Source of the DNA: Metamycoplasma auris
GTDB taxonomy: Bacteria > Bacillota_I > Bacilli_A > Mycoplasmatales > Metamycoplasmataceae
Assembly: GCF_003253435.1 (NCBI RefSeq)
Contig: NZ_QKUB01000014.1
Location: 1 to 7,177 of the forward strand
Direction: 5' to 3'
DNA: 7,177 bases
How positions within the stretch are numbered: the first letter of the stretch is position 1; every line of letters begins with the position of its first letter. Below the pieces are notes generated by a model, which saw only the letters and a list, made by a program, of their open reading frames with translations, ran no database searches and had not been told where the DNA came from. This document shows positions 1 to 6,860 of this stretch, in pieces. The position numbers were made by a program, and so were the translations under genes.

Positions 1-2
1 TC

Positions 3-218
3 ATATTTTCCATATAAAATTAGATCTTTATATGTCATTAATGAGGTTTTATATTGAACAATATCACTTAGTTTTCACTGTTCTCAAGCGTTAGTTATAA
101 AACACAAGATATGACTAAAATTAAAGAAATTAAAACACAAATTAAAATGAGAAGTTCTATAGTATGACAAAAACTTATGCCATATAAGTTGCTCTATATA
201 TTTTTTTTCTTTCCTAAT
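3..218 (-). other. open frame at left edge, uncertain (edge gene or remnant)
   Basis: With TGA read as Trp, this minus-strand frame has no TAA or TAG for about 72 codons and runs off the left edge. The residues are fairly mixed rather than low-complexity, for example NAWEQWKLSDIVQYKTS near positions 85-35, with both Trp codons as TGA, as in the real genes here. The only in-frame ATG is at 38 (MTYKDLILYG), and it has no Shine-Dalgarno sequence. An AGGAAAG sequence lies near 216-210, but no normal start follows it. I recognise no family. It could be the start of the next minus-strand gene, a decayed gene, or chance. A competing plus-strand frame uses the same codon grid at 111-248. Confidence 0.25.
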
Positions 219-248
219 TTAATATTTATAGATAATTTAATTTTATAA
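111..248 (+). other. short membrane-like open frame, possible gene remnant
   Basis: This plus-strand frame encodes 45 residues with TGA as Trp, from ATG at 111 to TAA at 246-248. A basic start (MTKIKEIKTQIK) is followed by WQKLMPYK and a Phe/Ile/Leu-rich stretch that could span a membrane. The layout resembles the N-terminus of an ABC-type permease, but that is only an impression. No convincing ribosome binding site is present. A further plus-strand stretch (269-511, about 80 codons, no ATG) is also open under code 4, in another frame. It ends at a TAG inside the left stem of the terminator at 505-538. Together they could be a frameshifted remnant; AT-rich DNA also gives hydrophobic frames by chance. 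Confidence 0.2.
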
Positions 249-504
249 ACATTAGAAATTTCTTTTAAGTTTGATGAAGAAATTATGGATGCATTTTATT
301 TTTTCTTATTTTTTTTAACAATATTATCTATTTCATTAAGGCAATATCACAATGTTTCTTATATTCAATAAAGAGATGCAAACTTAATTGTTCAATTATT
401 ATCTTTAAGTTTCTTTCTCTTAGTTCCTATAAAACACGTTCATTAACTATTTGCATTTCTAATCATACACAAGAAAGGTCATATCGTAATTTATTATTAA
501 AAAT

Positions 505-538
505 AAAATAGGCACTAACAATTATTGAGGCCTATTTT
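505..538 (-). terminator. hairpin terminator of the DUF285 lipoprotein gene, possibly bidirectional
   Basis: AAAATAGGC (505-513) pairs perfectly with GCCTATTTT (530-538) around a 16-base loop. On the minus strand it lies 22 bases past the lipoprotein stop codon and is followed by a T-rich tract (TTTTATTTTT). On the plus strand it is followed by six T, so it could also stop rightward transcription from the 1-500 region. Confidence 0.7.
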
Positions 539-559
539 TTATTAATATTAGTTATATGT

Positions 560-1567
560 CTATTTTAGTTTATCTTTGTTAATTTTTCAAGATGAAGCAA
601 TTTTATCAATATGTTCTAATTTATTAGCACCCTTAAAGAACTCTTTTGAGTTTTTTAGGTTTGACATATCTCAATTACTTAAATCTTGATTGAAATTAAT
701 GGCATAATAAAATGCTTGTTCGCCCATAATAATGTTCTTTGTCATTCATTTATCTAGGTTTTCTATACTTTCAGATTTTAGATTATAAAATGATAGGTAT
801 AAAGAACTTATTTTTTTAGGTAGATGAATTGGAACTTTAATTGTATAGTTAGGAAGTGGAGTTAGAGTTATATTCTTATTATTCCCCTGTTTATCATTAT
901 AGAAATATCCTAGTTGTGTTATGATAATTTTTTCATTTGATTTTTTATTTTGACTGTTTCAATTATTTACATCATTAGTTAATATATTTGTATCATTGCC
1001 AGAAATATAATATTTTGTAATTACTCTATTCTCTAAAACTTTTCCTAATTTAACTTCAAACTGCTGTGATCTTAATTGTAGATGAATTTTATTATTCTTA
1101 TTTCCTTCAGTATCAACTAAAAGATGTTTATTCTTATCATCTTCATTAACTAGTTTTAAATCTTTAATTCCTTTTTCATTTGCATAAACATTTATTTGAT
1201 CTAAAAAGTCTTGTTGGGTATGGAATGAACCAAAGGCATCCTTATGTTCTTTGATTATTTCTTTTAGTTTTTCAACATCTTCTAAATCTTTTGCATTTTC
1301 TTCTTCCATCTTTCTAATTTCTTCATCATTTGGAGTATCTATCTTATAAGTTCCGCCATTTGCATTCGCATTTGGATCATCAGCTTGATGATTGTGTGAA
1401 TTTTCATGATTTGAATTATTATCATTGATTGATGAATTAGATGAAGAATCATTATTAGTTTTTTCTTCTTGTTTAATTTTCTTTTTACATGAGGCTGCAA
1501 CTAAAGGAAAAGTTGCTAAAGATATAATAGAACTAAAAGAAATTAGGATTTTGTTTAATTTTTTCAT
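560..1567 (-). CDS. DUF285 (BspA-like) surface lipoprotein
   Basis: This is a predicted membrane-anchored surface lipoprotein of 335 residues; its function is unknown. The signal peptide MKKLNKILISFSS ends in PLVAASC, with Cys27 as the predicted lipidated residue. Residues about 30-65 are a low-complexity Ser/Asn/His spacer, and about 70-105 are highly charged and probably helical. A middle domain (FGSFHTQQDFLDQI onward) follows. The C-terminus (about 275-335) carries the Mycoplasma DUF285 signature FNQDLSNWDMSNLKN. The frame holds four TGA codons (at 959, 746, 671 and 587), which must be Trp: the DUF285 part lies wholly beyond the first of them. I chose ATG 1567 because it starts the lipoprotein signal and has AAAGAA nine bases upstream; an in-frame ATG at 1585 would add six residues. 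The upstream region has a 16-base poly-A tract next to the probable -10 box, suggesting phase-variable expression. A hairpin terminator follows. DUF285 proteins often carry many repeats; here only about one and a half units are visible. Confidence 0.88.
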
Positions 1568-1622
1568 AAATATAAATTCTTTCATTAATTGATATTATTA
1601 AGGTTAAAAGTTTGATGAAAAA

Positions 1623-1651
1623 ATAATACCCACTTTTTTTTTTTTTTTTGA
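1623..1651 (-). promoter_or_regulatory. probable phase-variable promoter with poly-A tract (DUF285 lipoprotein gene)
   Basis: On the minus strand, 16 consecutive A (1649-1634) are followed by GTGGG and then TATTAT (1628-1623), a good -10 box. With a 17-base spacer the -35 position would be TCAAAA (1651-1646), overlapping the start of the A run, so the tract fills most of the spacer. Gain or loss of an A would change -35/-10 spacing or local DNA shape. The layout matches the poly-A control of vlp lipoprotein genes in M. hyorhinis. The predicted leader is about 49 bases. A second possible -10 (TAATAT, 1597-1592) lies closer to the start. Promoter use and length variation are inferred. Confidence 0.6.
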
Positions 1652-1671
1652 TTTTGATTATTTTTTAGTAT

Positions 1672-1706
1672 AAAAAATTAAAAAAATGGCCGCTTTTGGC
1701 CATTTT
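1672..1706 (-). terminator. terminator of the DUF2130 gene
   Basis: AAAATGGCC (1683-1691) pairs perfectly with GGCCATTTT (1698-1706) around a six-base loop. On the minus strand the stem is followed by a run of T, then AA and more T (to 1672). It starts 18 bases after the TAA of the DUF2130 gene. The strong GC core and T tract make this a standard intrinsic terminator, and it insulates the lipoprotein promoter just downstream. Confidence 0.85.
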
Positions 1707-1724
1707 ATAGATAAAGGATAAGAA

Positions 1725-3116
1725 TTACTCAGTAATATTTTCAATTCTTTTAGTTAAGGATTCAATTTTAAAATCGTTAATTTTGTTTTCAACTGTTCTT
1801 AAGTGACTTTCAACAATAATTCTTGTACTTTCTAAAATCTTAGATGCTTCATTATGAATTTTTTCAGCTGAATTTCTAATATTCTTAACATGGCTATCAA
1901 TATTTTTTAGAGCATTATTAAGCAAGTTATTTTTAAATTCTTCAAATTCATTAAGAATATCATTCTTTTCTTTGAAGCTTAATTCCTCATTAATTTTACT
2001 TAATTTTAAATCTTTATATTTTAAGGCTATTGTTTCTAGTACTCCTAGCATAATTGTAAAGTATGGAGGTCTTACAACAAACATATTATTATATTCTTGA
2101 ACTCTATAAATCAATCAATCAGTATTTTGATATTCAAGTTCACTTACTAGTAAAGCATAATCTAAATTCTTTTTATCTCGATCATCATTTAGTTTCTTGT
2201 AGTGTTCATGATTTTTCTTTTTATTTTCAGAATTTAATAATTCACTCTTCATTTCACACATAACACCAAGCAAGAGGTTTTGTTTTTCTTCTTCAGCATA
2301 GACTTTAAATATAAAGTCTCCTTTGGTTGCCTTCATATCACCATTATTTTTGATTGCAATTGTATCTTTTTCAAATGTTGAAGTTTTGAATGCATATGTA
2401 GAAACATTGTTAAATTCATTTAGGCAATAATTTTCTAAATCTTCACCAATTATTTTTATATTCTTAGATAACTTCTCACGTTTTAATTGTTCATTTTCCC
2501 TAGATAGTGTTTGAATCTCTAAATCCTTTGCTTGACTTGATGTTATTAATTGATTAGCATGATTCAATTCAATTGTTTCTAATTGATGCTTTACATCTTT
2601 TAATTCCGTTTCTAAATTATTTCTTTGTTCACTAAAACCTAAAGTTAACTTAGCTATTTGTGTTTCATATTGCATCTCTAAATCTTGTTGTCTTTTATCT
2701 AACTCATTGTTGAAATTTAGAATTTGTTCTTTTAGATTATCAATCTCATTTTGCTTAATTAAACTAATCTCTTTTTCCTTAGATGTAATTTTTTCTTCAA
2801 TCGACTTATTTATTTCTATAATTTGAGTATTTAGTTTTTCGATTTCAAGATCTTTACCCTTTTTTTCTTCCTCAAATATTAAAGATTGATTAGCTAATTG
2901 CTCTTTAAGTTTAGATTCGAATACTGATTTTAATATTTCACTATTTTCTTTAAGTTTTTTTTCGTAAACTCTATCTTTTGCGTTATTAATTTGATCCAAT
3001 ATGATTGATAAATCAATCGACTCAGCATTTGATAGATCAATGATGTCGCCTTTTTTTGCATCCTCTGCTAGTTCAATTGTGTGTTGATTCAAAATTATAA
3101 ATTTTATTTTTTCCAT
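1725..3116 (-). CDS. DUF2130 coiled-coil protein with PD-(D/E)xK-like nuclease signature
   Basis: This predicted cytoplasmic protein has 463 residues, with no signal peptide or membrane segment. Residues about 1-45 form a small N-terminal region (KIKFIILNQHTIEL). Residues about 45-215 are rich in Glu, Lys, Gln and Leu and look like a long coiled coil. The DUF2130 domain follows (about 220-360), and a second helical, charged region runs to the C-terminus (NITE). Within the domain the order Glu228 (GEDLENY), Asp267 (KGDFIF) and Glu288-x-Lys290 (CEMKSE) matches a PD-(D/E)xK active site; KLNDDRDKKNLDYALLVSELE and MFVVRPPYF are other likely conserved blocks. A coiled coil ahead of such a nuclease fold recalls RmuC, but homology and activity are inferred. 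TGA at 2115-2117 codes for Trp334; under the standard code the gene would look split. ATG 3116 is preceded by two tandem AGGAT sequences (3140-3136 and 3132-3128), the nearer 11 bases upstream. It appears to be transcribed alone, with its own promoter and terminator. Confidence 0.85.
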
Positions 3117-3149
3117 CTTTATTTTTTATCCTATTATCCTAAATTAACA

Positions 3150-3178
3150 ATTATAAAAATACTATATTTTTAAATGAT
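3150..3178 (-). promoter_or_regulatory. probable promoter of the DUF2130 gene
   Basis: A consensus -10 box TATAAT lies at 3155-3150 on the minus strand. The best -35 at 17-base spacing is weak (ATCATT, 3178-3173), which is common in mollicutes. Transcription would start near 3143, giving a leader of about 27 bases with the AGGAT ribosome binding sites. Confidence 0.45.
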
Positions 3179-3249
3179 AAGTATCTATTATTTATATTTA
3201 ATTTTAATATATTTAAAACACAAAAAACAGTTTTAGATGAGATATAAAT

Positions 3250-3292
3250 TAACAATAAAAAAACTCTGAGTTTAAGTATTTCTCAGAGTTTT
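3250..3292 (-). terminator. terminator of the M28 peptidase gene
   Basis: AAAACTCTGAG (3260-3270) pairs perfectly over 11 bases with CTCAGAGTTTT (3282-3292) around an 11-base loop. On the minus strand the stem is followed by seven T in total (stem end plus tail) and TATTG. It starts 15 bases after the TAA of the peptidase gene. Confidence 0.88.
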
Positions 3293-3307
3293 AAAAGACT
3301 TAATTAG

Positions 3308-5083
3308 TTATTCAAAGTATACAACTTTTTGCTTGCCATCTTTTTGTGTTTGATATTGTCAATTAGATACTAAATAAGATATTACAGTTTCATATGTTGT
3401 ATCTAGTTGATGATAGTATTTAGCCCCAAAATTATCATCAAATCATTGTGGAGTATCCAAGTCACTGTGTCATATATTTCCAGTAACTGCAAAGTCAGAT
3501 TTCTTATATTTCTTTTCATCAAATTTATATGTTTTTAGTGTCCCATCACCAATGATTGTTTCAATCAATGGTGTAGGTTGCAATTCATAGCTAACTTTGC
3601 CATCTTTATCTTTCTTTTCTACTTTTCTTAATCATGCATTTGGGTTGGTTGTCATCGAGTAACCATCATATTCACCTGTACTTGGAGCATAAATTGAATA
3701 ATTAGTTGCTTCAATGTTAGCGATTGGCATTTTCGCTTTTAAATAATATGGCGCATGATCTGAGAAATCCCCAGTTTCACCAGCTCTAAAACCGCCTGGT
3801 TCATACATTGGATGGATATTCAACTCTTGATTAATATCATTTAATCTTAGACTTCTTTGTCTTGAAATTGTATGAATTTGGTCACGTAAATGTTGTGAAA
3901 CATTTGCATTTTTATTTGTTTTAGCTACCCTTGAATCTGGTCCATGGACATGCAATACATCTCCACCGGCTACTGTATCCATATTAATCATTCCTAAAGA
4001 ATTTTTTTGCATCTCAGTCATTTGTCCACTTCTTTCGGAAAGAAAGTTATGAACAAATGCTTCTGATCCAAAGAATCCTAATTCTTCTGCATCAGCAAAA
4101 ACAATATGTAATCTCACACCTAATTTATTTCTATTTTTTATATTTGAAAAGTATTTTAATATTCTTAGATTAACTGAAACTGAAGTAGCATTATCTGATG
4201 CCCCTCATGAAACACCTTTTGGTCCCACATTATTCATTGAGTCATAATGTGAGACAATGAAAAAGTCTTTTACATCATTTTTATTTTCACCCGTTGGATT
4301 GATTGTTACAATTACATTATTTCCAACATTATTAAATTCGGGCGCAGTTTTATTATCTCATGGTGTTCTTGTGAATAGAAACCCATGAGTTAAAAATCCA
4401 TCTTCTTTTAGTTTTGCTTCAATTTTCTTAACAAATTCATTATCTGATTTAAATACTGTTACAGGAATTTCTTTTTGTACTGTACTTCCAGTAACAAATT
4501 CTGTGCCATTTTGAGCTGTGGCCTTACCTATCTTTATTTTCTTGCCATTTATTTCTTGCTCAACTTCTTCAATTTTATTTTGAGTAGGATATTCAATTTC
4601 ATCTGGATTATTATTTTTGTATCCCATTTGTTTGATCTTTTCAATTAATAATTGATATGCACGATAGTTTCCTAGATTGAATTTATCATTCTTTTTCATA
4701 TCAATAATTGGATTTTTTGGATCATATGGATGAAGAACTTTATTTGCAAAAACTTTGCTTGTTAGTTTTTGATTGCCATTTAATTTAAATCCTTTCTTAA
4801 TTCCAGATTCACTAATATCTAAAATGCTTTGATCAAAATTGAAGACATTGCCTGCAATCCTAGCTCTAGTTGAATAGATAAAGTCTTGAAATACCTTATA
4901 TGCATCCATCTTTTTGATTTTGTCATCGATCTTATCAACTTTAAAATCATTTTGTGGATCTTTAGAACTATCATTATCATTTGAATTCTTATTTGTATTG
5001 TCACATTTGGCTGCAATTAATGGAATTGCAGTGATTGAAGCTAATGATGTTATTGTTAAAAGAATCTTATTTGCCTTTTTCAT
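3308..5083 (-). CDS. M28-family zinc aminopeptidase-like lipoprotein
   Basis: This is a predicted surface-anchored metallopeptidase of 591 residues, probably releasing amino acids from peptides outside the cell. The signal peptide MKKANKILLTITS ends in PLIAAKC, with Cys27 predicted as the lipid anchor; Lys before Cys is frequent in this group. After a polar spacer (about 28-50), the N-terminal part includes STRARIAG and YRAYQLLIEKIKQMGY, as in M28 proteins. All five metal ligands of the family are visible: His279 (SHYDS), Asp297 (WGASDNATS), Glu334 in DAEELG with Glu333 as catalytic base, Asp369 (NMDTVAGGD) and His443 (GDFSDHAPYY). The site therefore looks intact. Six Trp codons are TGA (4358, 4205, 3632, 3470, 3443 and 3359); under the standard code the gene breaks into pieces and loses HYDS. 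I checked the frame through these points and it is continuous. ATG 5083 follows AAGGAAAA. The gene stands alone, with its own promoter and terminator. Substrate specificity cannot be read from the sequence. Confidence 0.92.
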
Positions 5084-5115
5084 ACTTTTTTTATTTTCCT
5101 TAATTTTATAAATCT

Positions 5116-5145
5116 AGTTTAGTTTTAAAATGTTTCATTTTTCAA
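5116..5145 (-). promoter_or_regulatory. possible promoter of the M28 lipoprotein gene
   Basis: On the minus strand TTGAAA (5145-5140) is followed after 18 bases by TAAACT (5121-5116). Transcription would start near 5110, leaving a leader of about 26 bases that contains AAGGA (5101-5097). The -10 is imperfect and AT-rich surroundings make false matches likely. Confidence 0.4.
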
Positions 5146-5410
5146 TAATGCTTTTAATATTTAATTCCAAACTCATAACAATATCTTCAATTAAATGATT
5201 GAACTTTTCAATTTAATTCAATTAATTAATGATTATTTATATTGCTACATCTACCATATTACACGCTTTTATTACTTTTTGTTGGAATATGATACTATTA
5301 CACTAATAAATATCATCAATTACTTTAAATAATCAAAAAAAATTAATTAAAATCAATCTTTATTAAATTAATTTCAATCCCATAGAATTTAAGTTTCCTT
5401 ATGTCTAAAT
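5146..5410. other. intergenic AT-rich stretch without a supported gene
   Basis: Between the promoter of the M28 gene and the terminator of the CNNM/CBS gene I see no supported gene or RNA. The stretch is extremely AT-rich, with many short TTAATT/AATTAA motifs and a small imperfect palindrome (TTCAAT at 5186 with ATTGAA at 5198). A 45-codon plus-strand open frame (5195-5332) has no ribosome binding site and is discounted. Confidence 0.6.
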
Positions 5411-5467
5411 TAGAAAAAAAATAAAAAAATAGCATATGGTTTTGCTTATTTACCTTATGCTATTTTT
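5411..5467 (-). terminator. terminator of the CNNM/CBS gene
   Basis: AAAAATAGCATA (5425-5436) pairs over 12 bases with TATGCTATTTTT (5456-5467); after a T-T mismatch, two further G-C pairs narrow the loop. On the minus strand the stem runs into T7, A, T8. It lies 34 bases past the TAG stop at 5502-5504. Confidence 0.85.
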
Positions 5468-5501
5468 AAAATTTCATTTCTTAAAAAGAATGCTATTCTA
5501 A

Positions 5502-6755
5502 CTAATTACTTCAATCAATCTCAATATAATCATATTTTTTTTCTTTTGATTTTCTTTCAAGAACTCTAAAATATACCTTATCATCTAAAACATATTTTGA
5601 ATTCTTTCTCAAAGGATGTCCAATTTTTTCTTCTAATCATTGGGATAGAGTTTGATTTTTTTCTTTTTCGCTTAGTTCATATTCAAGATATTCATCTAGT
5701 TCTAACTGTTTTCAAAGGGCTTTCATACGCACAATTCCCTTTGCTTCACAACATTCTAAACTAATTTCATAAATTAATTCATCAGTGTCATATTCATCAT
5801 AGATTTCACCAACTACTTCTTCAAGAATATCTTCAATTGTAATAATCCCAATTGGTTTGTCGCTATTATTACTTTCAGTAACAAAGGCCATTTGTGCTCT
5901 TGATTTACGCATCTTTTCAAGTGCAACTGAAAGAATTGAGTTAGTTGAGATCTTAGGAACTGTTTTAATATAGTTCATAATATTTCCTCTTGTTAAGAAG
6001 AAAATATCCTTAAGTAATAGAATACCAATTAGTTCCCCATCTTTTTCGACAGGAATTCTTGAATAATTAGTTTCTTTAAACATCTTTAGTGCATCTTGCA
6101 TCGATGCTTTGTAATTAATAAAATCAACATTTTTTAACTTTATGTAATGTTGTGCTACTTTCGTTGAATCAAGGTTCAAAACGTTTTGTGCCATTGCTGA
6201 TTCATTAATTTCAAGTACACCTTCATCTTGAGCAATATTTAAAAGATTCTTAACTTCCTCTTCAGTATTGGTTATATAAATTTTTTTACCAATTTTTGAA
6301 ATTGGATATGTAAATGGAATGAAGATTCAATATAACATCTCAATGAATCAGTAGAATGATTTAACAGTTTGTTCTGGCATTGCTTTTGCAAATAACTTTG
6401 GTACAATTTCAGCAAACAAAACAATAATCGGCGTCATTACTACAGTTGATATAATTGAAGCAAGACCAGCTTTATCTGCACCAAATGCTATTGTTAACAA
6501 ATAAACCAAAAGTGCAGATGAACCAATATTTACTAAGTTATTTGCAATAAGAATAGTCCCAACAGTTCGATTGAAAAATCTATGTTGTTTTTCAATAATT
6601 TTTGCACATTTAACTTTCTTTTCAATCATCGTTTCAATTTTAGCTCTCGAAAGGGAAGTATAAGCCGTTTCACAGGCTGAAAAAATTGCTGAACAAACAA
6701 GTAAAATTATCATTAAAAATATTAAAAGTGTAAATTGCCACCAGGCGAGGCCCAT
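5502..6755 (-). CDS. CNNM/HlyC-CorC family membrane protein with CBS pair
   Basis: This integral membrane protein of 417 residues belongs to the family often annotated as hemolysin C or CorC; relatives are linked to magnesium/divalent cation export, so 'hemolysin' is not a reliable function. The N-terminal CNNM/DUF21 domain (about 1-155) has hydrophobic segments near 8-28, 65-90, 97-118 and 135-152, with the conserved SACETAYTSLSRAK and FAEIVPK motifs. A linker (EEEVKNLLNIAQDEGVLE) leads to two CBS motifs (about 205-262, YSRIPVEKDGELIGILLLKD; about 270-325, PIGIITIEDILEEVVGEI), which usually bind adenine nucleotides. The C-terminal CorC_HlyC domain runs from about 340 to the end (YIEIDWSN). 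Five Trp codons are TGA (6348, 6327, 5712, 5637 and 5511); Trp5-Trp6 near the N-terminus use TGG. ATG 6755 is supported by GGAGA eight bases upstream. An IS3 element ends 78 bases upstream of the start. Length and domain order match intact family members. Confidence 0.92.
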
Positions 6756-6763
6756 TTAATTTG

Positions 6764-6768
6764 TCTCC
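6764..6768 (-). promoter_or_regulatory. ribosome binding site of the CNNM/CBS gene
   Basis: GGAGA on the minus strand (6768-6764) sits eight bases before ATG 6755. It is the clearest Shine-Dalgarno sequence in the window and fixes this start. Confidence 0.75.
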
Positions 6769-6795
6769 ATAAAATATTAAAATTTTGATATATAA

Positions 6796-6825
6796 ATATT
6801 AGCAAAAAAAAATTATTTTCATCAA
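6796..6825 (-). promoter_or_regulatory. probable promoter of the CNNM/CBS gene, abutting the IS end
   Basis: On the minus strand TTGATG (6825-6820) and TAATAT (6801-6796) are separated by 18 bases that include nine T in a row. Transcription would start near 6788, about 33 bases before the start codon, with the GGAGA site in the leader. The -35 box lies only about eight bases from the inferred IS3 end at 6834, so the insertion left the promoter core intact. Confidence 0.55.
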
Positions 6826-6833
6826 ATAAGCTT

Positions 6834-6855
6834 TGCAGAGTCCCCCAAAAACCGG
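6834..6855 (-). repeat. probable terminal inverted repeat of the IS3 element
   Basis: The sequence begins TG and has a C5-A5-CCGG core, as at IS150-group termini. It starts immediately next to host-type AT-rich DNA and lies just outside the transposase stop at 6861-6863. The matching left end is outside the window, so the boundary is inferred from the family pattern. Confidence 0.6.
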
Positions 6856-6860
6856 AATGT

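Noticed and set aside
2063..2263. Plus-strand open frame of 66 codons
   Set aside because: It lies antisense within the DUF2130 gene, has no domain or ribosome binding site, and the minus frame there encodes conserved family motifs.
4819..5016. Minus-strand open frame of 65 codons in another frame of the M28 gene
   Set aside because: It overlaps the N-terminal coding part of the peptidase lipoprotein out of frame and has no recognisable features.
3308..5083. M28 gene as a pseudogene split by stop codons
   Set aside because: All breaks are TGA, read as Trp in mollicutes. I counted codons across the interrupted part (4360-4115) and the frame stays in register.
4914..5111. Plus-strand hydrophobic open frame opposite the M28 signal peptide
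   Set aside because: Its hydrophobic character comes from the complement of the signal-peptide and leader sequence; no start signal is seen.
5195..5332. Plus-strand 45-codon frame rich in Tyr and Ile in the intergenic region
   Set aside because: There is no ribosome binding site, and a frame of this length is expected by chance in DNA this AT-rich when only TAA and TAG are stops.
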